A stretch of DNA of 64,000 nt. Source: Isoetes taiwanensis (lineage: Eukaryota; Streptophyta; Lycopodiopsida; Isoetales; Isoetaceae). Positions 45,401 to 57,200 of the stretch are shown in pieces. The notes beneath the pieces are model-generated. The model made no database searches, was not told the DNA's origin, and saw nothing but the letters and a program-made list of their open reading frames with translations. Position numbers and translations under genes: made by a program. The stretch spans positions 1 through 64,000 of the forward strand of contig JAJEKV010000550.1 in assembly GCA_021234155.1 (NCBI GenBank), given 5' to 3'. Each line of letters opens with the position of its first letter. Positions within the stretch are counted from its first letter, which is position 1.

Positions 45401-46153
45401 CATATATAAACTTGTCTTATTTGTTTGATGACGTTGAGAAGTTTGTGTCAAGAAGAAGGTGGCCTCCCAATCTTATGGTTGTATTTAACCTCTTCATTGG
45501 TTCTCCCATTTGTAAGGCGCTTTCTAAAATAATATCATTGTACTTAAGTAAGCACTGTGCTTAGCCATGATGTGCTTAGCTATGTCAACGTGATATGGTT
45601 TAAATTGAAAGCAGATTGTTAGCCTCGCCTTCATTTTAGAGGGACTAAGAGAAAGCACATCCTCTTTCAAATTGTTTTTGCACTACGGGTTGTCCTCAAG
45701 GCTAAATTGTAGTACTTTTCTTCATATAAATACTTATGAAAGACCTTATTCAAAAAAAAAAAAAAAACAAAGTCTTTGAGCACGGAGGTTGCCCTCCATG
45801 GGTAGGAGGGTGAAGTGGCTTAAATCATAGTTCAAGGTCATGTTTTGACAATCAATTCAATTGTTACTTCAAGACAATAGAATACTTGATAACATCTGAA
45901 ACAATGTATGAAGAATCCAAATGGAGAAATAAGAAGGGGGGAGGGGGGAGGTGCAAAGAACTTAGGAACTGTGAATTGTTTTGCATGTCAATTTTGTTCA
46001 GGGTATGAAGGAAGAACTCGATATTTTAGATTGAAGAAGGTTGCTAAGAACTTAATAGCATGAAATTTATGGAAGTTGCAAGCAAAGTAAAGCTGCTTAG
46101 AAATGCGAAGGCATGTCTTTTGTTGCTCAATAGTTATGGGTCGTGTTCTAAGC
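42411..46153. other. Long gene-poor stretch
   Basis: No conserved coding segment was found on either strand. An A15 run at 45750-45764, downstream of a plus-strand stretch without ORFs, may mark the 3' end of another retrocopy. A GATA microsatellite is near 44626. Confidence 0.45.
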
Positions 46154-46453
46154 CTAGGCCCTGTCGAAGGCAATGATTTGGAGTCTGTGGTTGAGCTCGA
46201 ACGTGCATTTATCTAGGCTTTTCAGTACGCTTTGGCGCAATGCTCGAGGATCTGTCTTCATTGTAGTTAATGCCCCTCCTAATGGGTAACTGAGAAATTT
46301 GTCAAGCGATGCTCCTACCATTGTGACATGTAGTGTCTTTGATACAGTGTCGATGTAGCCGACCATTGTGACATGTAGTGTCTTTGATGCAGTGTCGATG
46401 TAGCCGAACATTGTTAACTCTTCTGCCAATTGAGAGTTTGGCAATCTGTGAAA
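46154..46453 (-). CDS. Possible last exon of an unknown gene, with an internal duplication
   Basis: An acceptor TTTCACAG precedes an open segment LPNSQLAEELTMFGYIDT. It then repeats a 15-residue unit (GYIDTASKTLHVTMV, GYIDTVSKTLHVTMV) and continues to a stop at 46154. The duplication keeps the frame. No family is recognised and no upstream exon was found. Confidence 0.35.
   Translation of the reverse strand, partial: FHRLPNSQLAEELTMFGYIDTASKTLHVTMVGYIDTVSKTLHVTMVGASLDKFLSYPLGGALTTMKTDPRALRQSVLKSLDKCTFELNHRLQIIAFDRA
46317..46406. repeat. 45-bp tandem duplication, in frame
   Basis: Units begin ACCATTGTGACATGTAGTGT at 46317 and 46362 and differ at one base (GATACAG versus GATGCAG). Confidence 0.95.
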
Positions 46454-48316
46454 CAAAAAACATGTCATAGTAGTGCATAGATTTGAGAATGGAACACAAA
46501 ATGATAAAAGAATAAAAATTTCTTGTATCTACACCTTAAGGTCCCATATTCTGGACCAAATCCGCTGTCTGGGTTTATTCCTTCCCTACTCCATTATTTT
46601 CGAAAGAATTGAAGAGAAGGGCGCCGAAATGGATGTGACAACCGGTTAGCCGGTTTCAAAGTGGCTGCCCAACAACAGCGGTCACCGCCAGTTTACACCC
46701 GATAGCAAGTTTGGAGCAATCATTGGCATATTCTTGGCATATACTGACATATAATTGAAATATGACATAAACCCACATGGACGAGGGCTTGCCCCCCTAG
46801 GGGCAACCCAAAAACACATAAAAAAATGGGGCTGAAATTGTATATAATCCCTTCCCGCATGACACCCTCCTCTCTCATGGGTCATGGTAACATAACCCAC
46901 TTTCGGCCTCCGTCCCTCGGGTTAGTTGCTATAACCCCATTCGAGAGGAGGGCTAACCTCCTCTTTGCTAAGTTTGGGCCTTGCATATTATCCTAAAGAG
47001 TACCTTCATTGCCGTTTTGGCACTTCGCATTCTAGATGCGGTTTGCTATTCCTATTATTTTTACTAGACAAAAGATCAGTAAATTTCTCAATGCTCTATC
47101 CCTCTAAAATGTATAGGTGGGTTGGATTGCCTGTTAATTTTACTCGCCATTTTCTGCGTTTACCTAAATGCATAACTCATGGAGGTGTTGGATTTGTTCC
47201 AACCGTCCTCTAAGTTTCTAAGTCTCACGCGAGCTTTTTTCTGGAAGGACCAAGGGAATTGGGGCTGGCACGGCCTCCAAGAAAGACCCAGGAAATTCAA
47301 CTTGAATCAAGGCTGAAGCCAAAGCAAGCTGCACCTGGATCATAATGGGTTGAACTGATTCTAGCCTGTCACAAATCTTATCAATAAATTCCTTGATTGT
47401 CTAGTGTGTAGTATCTTAACCTTGTATCCAACATAATTTCACAAACCCGTAAGCCTCACAGAAAAACTTGTTCAACGAGAATGCTTAACAAGAGAAATCT
47501 CCTAGAAGGGTGTAGTCCTAGTTCTCAAATATCCAACACAAAAAGCAGTTTTAACGGTCATAGAAGAAAGTCACTTAGACGCCAAACGCTCAAAAGTCTA
47601 CTTACTGTTCACTAGATAAAAATTACAGATTAATGAATGAACATGCAAGTTTGCTGGTTGATGGTGCTTTTAAACACAAAACTTATTAGTGAGCATAGAC
47701 CGTCTCATTTCTTCTCAGTGGCCGGTCAGAATCTTTGCTTTGCAAATAGGATGTAAGAGCCCAAAACTCTATTAATCTAATCTATGGATGGCCCTTTGTC
47801 CTTTCCTTTGACACAACCACATGTATTTGTTAATAAGGGACTAAAGCAAAATAAGAATGTCATAAGCGCAAAATTAGGTTTGCATAATTCGTCCACGAAT
47901 AAATTTGCATGCTCCTAGGGCTACCTAAGTAAGGAACATAGATTTTTCCTAGGACCACAGAGATGGAACTTTGACAAACAACACATAACAACTGTGCTAG
48001 CCCATACCTAACCTTTTGGTCAAAAATGAGGGAGTTTGAGCCATCAGGTCCTTCTATAGTAACAAAGGAACAGGCTGCAAAATAGCGTGGAAAACGAAGA
48101 ACAACACTCCAACAAACATTGGTCAAACTTTTAATGCATGTAACCGGTAGCTTCTCTTTTTCATCGACAAGGAATAGTACCCCTAGCTATCCCGAGAGCC
48201 ATCAAAAATCAAAAAGCATTTGAAAGCTGTGGAAACTTAATCCAAGGCATGATATGGATCTCAGGTTGAACAATACAGATAAGACTGTTCTCAGCCGTAT
48301 TTACAACCTGGAAGAT
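46454..48316. other. Intergenic DNA
   Basis: Open frames around 46965-47213 and 47860-48126 have no family signature. Nothing else is recognised. Confidence 0.45.
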
Positions 48317-48529
48317 TTAAAAAATTTTGAGTGCATCACTGTCGTGACAATGTTCCTTGGCCATATGAAACATTTTATAGATATATCTGCCCGTGTAGTT
48401 CCAGTTGTAAACCACGCTTAAGCTTTTGCATTGGATTCCTTCAATTGCAAGATTCGTGCAACCCCGTAAATCTAGGTGCTTTAGACGGGTGCAATTTTCC
48501 AGCATAGCCCATAGCACAATTCCAAGGTT
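48317..48529 (-). pseudogene. F-box/LRR-like protein, C-terminal exon
   Basis: An acceptor TTAG at 48530 opens a frame with LGIVLWAMLENCTRLKHLDL and RGCTNLAIEGI. This is the leucine-rich repeat pattern at the end of plant F-box/LRR proteins (SKIP-type substrate adaptors of SCF ubiquitin ligases). It ends HDSDALKIF. No F-box exon is visible upstream on this strand, so it is a terminal exon of an unresolved gene or a fragment. Confidence 0.5.
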
Positions 48530-50657
48530 CTAACCCTGGCATACTTATGCTGTAGAAGTATCTGCATTGATGTTGTGCGTTTTGAAATATGACACTTCTG
48601 TCAAATCGAATGAACGACTTACAAGACTGCCTTCAGTGCTTTGGAAAATGCATCCAGTGGATAAGAGACTTAAATTTTGGCGCAATATTAATCAAGCAGC
48701 TATCAATAACTTGGCAGAAAAGAAACAAACGAATTTGAATGCAATCTCCTTGCAAGTAAGGGCACATCTTTTGATCAACATAGAAAACATTTGGTTGAAT
48801 ACAACAGACTTTTGTACATTCTTATCTAGCAATATATGAGAACAGTATATATAAGTTCTTAACATAGATTTCAAAATATTCTCTCAATTATGCATTATGA
48901 ATCTTATGTGGATTTGACACCATCTTCTCAATTATCTGTAAGACTGATACCTACTTCGTCTGTATTTGGCAAAGTTGACGTGAACCTCCATGCCTCCATT
49001 TCAGGATACTGGAACCATTCAGAGATCAAGCATACATTAAGCTTCTATATCCTTATCAAAGCTTCAAAACCAACCTAGGGTTTGGCTTAATACGAAGATT
49101 GGGTGCCTTTGGAGGGCTTTAAATAGATATATCTAACAAGAAGATATATAATATGTTTTCAGACTAGCAACAAAAAGACAAACCAGGCTGCTGAAGTTAA
49201 CAAAGTTGCTGTGCGCCTGCTTTGTGAATTCATGACCTATGAAACGATCCTTTTTCAAATAAAGAAAAGAAATGCTCAGTGAAGTCGACAGCGCAGCCCC
49301 TTGTCACCATAAAAGCGCAAGGTATTTGGATCAATTCAGAAGACTCAGAAGAGCTCACAGAAGAGCGCCCAATGCAGCTCTTCGGGACAGCGCCCAAGGT
49401 ATTTAGATCAATTCGTATCAGCATTGACCTAAATGTCTATCTGGAACTCCATAGAGATCATAATTACATTCCCCTCTATATAATGGCACATATGAAACAA
49501 AAACGTGAACACATATGCAACACCAATAAGTTGAGTCTTATCATATTTACTTACAGAAAAAGATGAAAGAAGGCATAATCATACTTATACTCTGCATAAG
49601 CCCTACCTCTCGGCAACATACTCCACGGGTTTGTCGCTCATAAACTGGCATACGAAAGCCCAGCCAGCTTGCCTCGGCTTCTGTCCACAATCAGCTTTAC
49701 CATTTTATCAATTCAAGTAGTCTGTTGGAGGGATAACCACTCCAAAGAAAAACTTACATCACCACTCTGCATCATGAGGAAAAGTACTTCTAGACAATGG
49801 AAGTAGTGCTATTTCCTCAATCCAGTGGTATATGGCATATTTTGCAAATACCATCGCAACCTAGCAATGTAGCATACCTACCTCTATGGATTACGCCCTA
49901 TCTTAACATTGTAACAAAATCTTACCAGACAAAAGGAAATGTTCGTTCAAGTTATTGAGGAAATAAATGTTCAAACCAGAGGACCAATCATTCAGAAGAG
50001 GTCGCAGTCATCTCATTTCATCAACCTAAGGTAGTGCTACTGCATACCATTATGGTACCTATTAGCAAGCTGAAGAAACGTTTGCATGATTTTTTGAGAC
50101 AGATGCATTTTCATCTTCCGAACGTGTGCATAATAACATCCTTTATCCTCCTTAGAGTGAATCATGTAGAGTTCTTTTTGAATAACTCTCTAATCTCCTT
50201 CAATTTTCTTTCTATGGATCTGGTCAATGAATGTTGCTTAAAGCCATATCTTGCCTATTGAAGGTATGATCTGGAAACATTTGAGCAGTTAGCATATAAA
50301 AACTGCCTAGAAAAATTTTAATAGTATCAATGAAAATGCCATTTCCATGGAATTGCTCTTGGTATATCATTTTAAAGACTTTATATCCAGTGGCCATTCT
50401 ATTTGAATGCATCCCAGTCTAATCAGAGCTTTGTTACAGCATGCACATGTATTTATCGACTGCTGTGGGCCACAATTAGACAGAGGCATCATGCCATAAA
50501 GGAAAGTCGTGACTACGAATAGCAGCACTCATGGAATGGTATGTGGTGGGTTTTTCCAATAGCAAAATGACAATTCCACCTGAAGATTGGGCATTCCGGT
50601 TCTGGATCAAAACAAGTCATATCATATAGGGGCTTTTGACGAAGAGATGGCATAGTC
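48530..50657. other. Intergenic DNA
   Basis: No recognised gene. A short direct repeat, AAGGTATTTRGATCAATTC, occurs at 49319 and 49397. Confidence 0.45.
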
Positions 50658-52956
50658 CTATGCACATGAAATCTCCTGATCATGTTCTGCATTATCATAG
50701 TCAAATGATGCATAGATATTCGATAGCAGCACGTATGCTCCAACATTGTCTGGGTCCAAGTCGCAAACGTGCATAGCTATGCGATGTCCTCGTTTCAAGT
50801 CCCAACAATTTCTACAAGCACCAAGCAAGGCCGTCCAAGCAATTGTACAAAATTGAATTGGAATATTGTGGACAAAATCTTCTGCTTCATCTAATAAACC
50901 ATCACGCCCAAGAAGATCAATAATGCATCCCTGATGCTTTGTCTCCAATGTCAGGTAATAACCTCTTGACATTGTGACAAAGTAATTCAGCCCCTCATTA
51001 AAAAGACATGCATGACTGCATGCAGAAAGCACACTAATGAAGATGACACTATTTGCCTTCAAGCCTCTAAGTTGCATATCATAGAAAAGTAGCAGGGTCT
51101 CCCTACCACGCCCATGTTCTGCATATGCTGTAAACATTGCTGCCCATAATATTACGTCATTAGTACATATAGAGTTGAATATCACGCGAGCCTCATCCAA
51201 ACACCCACATTTTCCATACATGTTGATAAGTGCAGTCCCCACAACCACATCCAAATGAAAACCTTTCCCAATAATGTATGAATGCAATAGGCGCCCTTCA
51301 GTGGGGGCAGTTGGAATGGCAAAGGCATCAAGTATGGTACTCAAGGTGGTTTGGTCTGGAACAATCCTTACCTGTTGCATTTGTCCAAATAAGCTAAGAA
51401 CCTCCTTGTGGAATTCATGCTGTGCATATGCTGCAAGCATCGAGTTCCATGCTACAATATTTGGCACGCGCATGACTTCAAAAACCCTACATGCATCACA
51501 CAAGTTCCTACACTTTCCATACATATTAACAAGAGAACCTTCCATCATTATATCATGCTCCATGCCTTTAGAAAGGATGCAAGCATGTATAACCTTACCT
51601 ACACTAGGAATTGCAGGCGATGAACATGCCTTCAGAATGGATATAAAGGTTACTTTGTCTGGCTGCACCCCTTCTTGCTGCATTAGGTGAAACAAATGCA
51701 GCGCCTTTCTATTATCCTCAAGTTGCACATATGCTGTCATCAAAATATTCCAGAGGACCACATTCTCTTTAGAAATTGCATCAAAGAGTTCATGTGCTGT
51801 GTACAAATCACTGCATTTCCCATACATGTTAACAAGGGCTATTCCAATTGTACCATCTATATGAAATTGATCATTGACTATGCAAGCATGCAACATCTTT
51901 CCCCCTGCAAGTGCAGCTGATCCCTCATATGCATTAAGCAGTGTTATAAAGGTGGTTTCAGTTGGTTGCATACGTGGAAACTTCATTTCTTCAAACAATT
52001 GGAAGGCTTCGACAAAGGTAAGCATATTTGACATATGTCGCAATCATGGCATTCAAGTTACTACAGTTTGCCTGGACATTGTCCTGAACATATCCCATGC
52101 ATTAGAAACTCCTCCACAGTTTCCATACATACTAAGAATAGCAGTCATCACAACAACATCTGGATCTGATCTAATAACCAATATGCATGCATGGAGTAGC
52201 TTTCCTTCTCCCAAATTGGAAGCAGTTTTGAGAATTGTCATAAATGTTAGTTTATTGGGTATTATTCCTTCATATAGCATTTTCAGGAATAGATGAAAGG
52301 CTATTTTTAAGATGTTCATGTTGAACATACATACAAATGATGGTGTTCCAAGTTACAAAATTTTGTTTAGGCATCAAATTAAAAACTTTCTGCGCATCCT
52401 CTAGGCTTCCACACTTGCCATACATGTTCACAAGAGATGTAGTCAAAGTAATATCAAGCTTTAGACGATCAATAATAAACGAATGGATCAGTTTAAGTTC
52501 AGCAAGCTTCAAGGAAGACTTACACGATTTCAATATATTTAAAAACATGACGTTTTCACCCTCTTTCACTTCAAAGTTCATTTGTTGTAATAGCTGAAAC
52601 GCTTGGTTAAAATGACAGCTTTCAGTATACGCTTTTATCATAGCATCTGCAGCAAAAACATCCTCGGGATGCATATTGTCAAACACAGCTTTGGCATCTT
52701 CTAGTGCTCCACACTTGCCATACATGTCTATAAGGAACCTTCCTAAGTGAGGATTCTTGCCCTGCTCAGCAGGGTCTACAATAACTGCATGTATTCTCTT
52801 CCCTTCAGGTAATGACTTCATATTCCCACATACCTTTAAGGCAGATACAAACGTAGAAACACTCTCATCTGTTTTGGGTTGATCACTACTTCGTTCCAAT
52901 GGCTTCTGATCAGAAACCAAAGGGGCATAAACTTCATATTGATCTTTTATCATCAT
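50658..52956 (-). pseudogene. PLS-class pentatricopeptide repeat protein, frameshifted
   Basis: Helical PPR units run from ATG 52956 with six LxNMYGKCG-type L modules (for example DMYGKCGALEDAKAVF and NMYGKCGCLDEARVIF). The E-domain-like ending is TAWTALLGACRN to GAYVLLSNIYAS. PLS proteins bind organellar RNA, usually to specify C-to-U editing. Three one-base lesions separate the frames: an extra A in the run at 52304-52308, a missing G near 52056 and an extra base near 52012. After NIYAS the frame stops with no E+ or DYW domain. No targeting peptide is evident. It is either a pseudogene or affected by assembly indels. Confidence 0.88.
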
Positions 52957-53970
52957 TATGGGTGAAAGAATTATTCCAGCCTAGCAAGAATGAAAAATTG
53001 GTAAATCTCTAAACCATAACACAATTCAAATGAAATGCCCACAAGTAAGACAGAATAAATACCATGCTGCACGATCCCATTATGCTGGAATAAGCTGAAA
53101 TTGAAAAAATGCTCTGCGCGAAGGTGTGTTGATATGATCCCAACAAATTTCTGGCTGCACAAAATCGACGGCCATGTCCTTCGTCGATTGCCCATTTGCC
53201 ACCATAGATAGGTTACGATTTGTAAAATAGTGTTGGCGTCGCATTATAGTTTAGAGGATGTAATTTATCTTATCAACAACATTACATCCTCGTCGGATAA
53301 ATGCTGCACTGCTGCCACTTTAAAAGTGTGGACTTTCTGGTTTTTTCGCCCAAAGGTTTATGATTAGCATGTTTTTCGCATTGGAATTGGAAGAAACACG
53401 ACATGTGTTCTACAGAATGCCTCAACCACTATTTTCATGGACTTCCAGGATTGCATCATATTGCATACTTTTGTCTTGATTAAGGATTTTTGCTATTAAT
53501 ATGCAAATTTGTTTCTATTTTTTTGCAGCTTTAAGGATTTTTTACTGGAAACAAACAACACTCTAGTAAAACAAAGTGCTACACACATAGGGTTGCTCTA
53601 TGTTGAATGTAGATCCCCTACATTCAACATACATTCAACATAGAGCATATAGTTTTTTATAACAACTAAAGTGACTATTTCTTCGCTTCATGTGACTTAA
53701 ACTATCATAATCAGCTAATAAACACTCTTTCCGACGATGTTCCACTTCAAAAACATTGAGACAAGTTGTATTGCTATTCTAGCCTTATTTGAACATGTTC
53801 TTGTATTAGTATCATCAGTGTCTTGTGAAATCCAGGTATAAAACATATCTCACTTTTCCATGTGCGCAGGTTTTGTATGTGCCCTTAAAATTGCAGGCCA
53901 CATATTCCTTGAAAGGGCAAGATCACTTGTTTTTCGCATTTTCAATTAAAATTTAGAATTTTTAATAGTC
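52957..53970. other. Upstream region of the PPR gene and intergenic DNA
   Basis: A possible 5' exon or leader lies near 53080-53200 on the minus strand. A strong hairpin occurs at 53594-53646. No other gene is recognised. Confidence 0.4.
53594..53646. repeat. Long hairpin with a duplicated arm
   Basis: TGCTCTATGTTGAATGTAG pairs with CTACATTCAACAT followed by a second ACATTCAACATAGAGCA. The stem is nearly perfect over 18 bp, with the right arm partly duplicated. It resembles a MITE-like or tiny inverted repeat. Confidence 0.8.
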
Positions 53971-54219
53971 TTAAGTCTGAGGCTTCAAGTCCTTGTATAT
54001 CAGGTTCAAAGAGTGAAAGTGCCTCATTGCTCTGGAAATTTGTAGCATAGCCTCAAGTGCTGGTATCAGGGGCAAAGTTATTCTCTCAATTATTTTTGTC
54101 AAATCCTTCTCCGTGAGCTCTAGTACAAGTACTCTTTCTGTGGTATGGCCTAATATCTGAACAACATGAGGTGAAGCAGCCTTTAATAATTGACCAAACC
54201 TTGAGGCAATCCTTGACAT
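53971..54219 (-). pseudogene. Protein kinase fragment
   Basis: The order VVQILGHTTERVLVLELTEK, then MLQISRAMRHFHSLNLIYKD, then LKPQT matches subdomains IV-VIb of a eukaryotic protein kinase; the catalytic loop reads YKDLKPQT in place of HRDLKPxN. No N-lobe or DFG is present and the frame stops at once. It is a short gene fragment. Confidence 0.65.
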
Positions 54220-57200
54220 ATTGTTCAGGCACCCATAGTGTATTTAGTGAAGATGTTTAGAGGCCATTAGTTGAGAGATGAGCTTGGCTCCCTTTTGCAA
54301 GGCCATCCAAACAATGATATTATAGTGTATTTGGTGAAGATTTTTGAAATTTTAAAGCAGAGTTCCAGTCCCAAAAATAACAGTCCTACTAACATGAAAG
54401 GTACAGCAATGCATGGCCTTGGAGACTCCTGCAGATAGGGCACTACTCAAAAAAGATGGACGTGTACCCTGGAATCAAACATGTCTTCATTTGACAACAT
54501 TTTCTCAATGGGAAGTGCAGATGGATACATTGTTATTTGTTGGAGCACAAGATGAAGATGATAAAGTGGAGTAGGACTACAGATTCTTATGGATTGAGAA
54601 GCGAGAAGGTGCAAAATACACACAAATATAGCCAATCAAAAGGTATGCTCCACCATCTGTTCATATTTTTTGAAATTGGCTATTTTATTTTGTCCCTTGA
54701 GAAGCTATTTTTTCTATTGAACTCTAGTGATAGTATCTTAGTACCAATATGTCCATTGAAGAACATCCAAATGCTTCGAAGCCTGCTTAAAATGTGGCAA
54801 ATTACAACTTCAACTGGAAGTCTCTCATTTGGGCTGCATACTGGCATCCTTCTCGTAATACTTTTTGTACATCAAGGAATTTGCAAAGAATTTATCACAT
54901 ATATCTTTAGATTAGGTCTATAATACAAGAAGCCTTAACAAGACCTAAGTATATCTTCATTTATATTTAAATGACTCATTACGGTTAAAGACTTCAATAA
55001 CTAAGCAGATGTTGGTTGCTTTGTATATGCCATCATGTTCATCAGCACATGATCTAGAAATTTAGCAAGGGCGACGAAATTATCGACCTTGAGATTGGGG
55101 TTTGAAGCAATTTGTAAAAGATAGCCATCATGAGTGATTCTGAAGAGCCGACACTATTATATTCATATACAGTTTGAGGTCTGAATTCATCATTTTTCTG
55201 TTGCAAGCAATTTATAACAATTTGTGTATACAGTTTCTAGTATGTACCTGCATAAAAAAAAAAAAAAAAAAAAGAAAAAGAAAAAGAGAAGACAAAGCAA
55301 TGTTGCACGTCAAGTTGCTAATCTCTCTGCTCCTGAGATGATGTGTTATTATCCTTATACTTCTCTCAAATGTGTTTGATCACCATGGTACTTTGTCTCT
55401 ATGAATTGATGTTTGTTCATTAAAGAATGATTTAATGTTTGTTCATTCTGTAGCTGTCAAGAAAGATCAGTCTGCTGCAATAAAGAAAACATTTTTAAAA
55501 TTAAAGTATTTTGAAGATGAGCTGCTTTCAGACTCTGAGTTGTTTTATTGTAGAAGCAATTCTAGAGCCCCCAGTGAGCTGGCATACCAAAATGGAATGA
55601 TTGTTTTTTGATCAAGGGTTCAAAGAAGCATTTGCAGTATTGCAAAATAGAGATATATGCGAGAACATACAATCTTGGCGAAGATGCCAATCACTGCTGC
55701 AGATACCTCAAGGCTTATTCTCAAGGCCTTTTAATGTCTTTGCCTGTCGGAGGATAGGGTTTGATGACAAGATTTTGGCTATGGCTTGATCCTTTCCCTA
55801 GGCACCCAAGAAATTCATATAAAACAATGGCATATGAAATTCAAATTTATCGGTCAAAGACGGCAATCTCATATAAGTGCAAGGCCGCCATCATGAGCAC
55901 TTTATATTCCTAGCCTTGAAGCTGACCTCCCTGATTTGAGAGTCTGCGGACTAAGCTTTAATGCTATTGAAAAAGCATGGCAAAACCCACATGGACCTAT
56001 CAAACCATACATGCTTCTGCAGTTAGATGTTAATTACGTTTATTAGATTGTCTTTGCCAAGATTTTCATTTAAATGCGTGCACATACCTTTAGGAAACCT
56101 CAATGTTAGACATATGTTTTATTACGTAAATTCCTCTTGTTCTCAGTATGGAAATATCTAGCTTTGTCTTGTCATAGGCTAACTATGAGCCCTACCTAAA
56201 TTTTAGCTTCAGCCTCTGGCACACTGTGTGAGTGGTCAAAAGTTTGAACCTTCATAACTTGAGCTAGGCAGCTCTAAATCACCTAAAATTTGTTGTAATA
56301 GGACCATTAGCAGTCTAAAACCCATTTATGACATCAAATTAGACTAGAAATGTTATACTTCATCTCAAAATGACCAAAATTGCTCAAACCCTAAATTTTT
56401 CTTTCCAAACTAGGGTTTGTCTATAAATAGAAGCAATACCCCAATTGGGACCTCACAAGTTCTTCTCTCAACTCAAAGTTGATACCTTACTCTTGGATAG
56501 AAGTAGTCAAGAACATTCCTTTGTTATACTCATCTAGACCCTCAGCATAGCCACATAAGCTCAAATATTGGTACATCACTTCTTCTCATGCCAGGGGCGT
56601 AGACCTTGACCTAATTGTTGTCTTTCCAATAGAATTTGACTTAGCTACCACATTGACACTTCCTATTGCTAGGATAGCCAGAAAGGAGCTAGAGTCTAGA
56701 GCTTCCCAAATCACACTATGTGTAGAGTATTAGACCCCCTCCAAACCAACCTTTGCTATGATCTCAGAGTATGTCCCAAACATCATGAAGGCTTTGTAAA
56801 GAAAGCTCAGTTCATGCCAAGACCACATGTCCTAACATCCATAGACTTGAAGGCTATAGGTATATCTCTATTAATACCGACCGAGCCATCTTGCTTGCTC
56901 ATAGAGCCCAGAATGTAATAGGAGAGCCCTTCAAGTAGTCATTTGATCTGAACCTTTAGACTCTATGATATATGAGCGTTTGCTTTTGGAGTACGAGGCT
57001 AGAGCCACAGAAGAGCAAAAGCAGGGCCGTATAAATAGGCTAAGTTTAGACTAAGGGAAAAATAGTGAGTCAAATGAACATTTTAATAAAGTTGGAGTGG
57101 AAATTATGCACTGGCATCAAGAGTCCACATAAAAAGGGTTGAAGAATCGTTTGAATATAAGACCCTAGTGGAATATGGTGTTAAGTTCATAATTAGCCAC

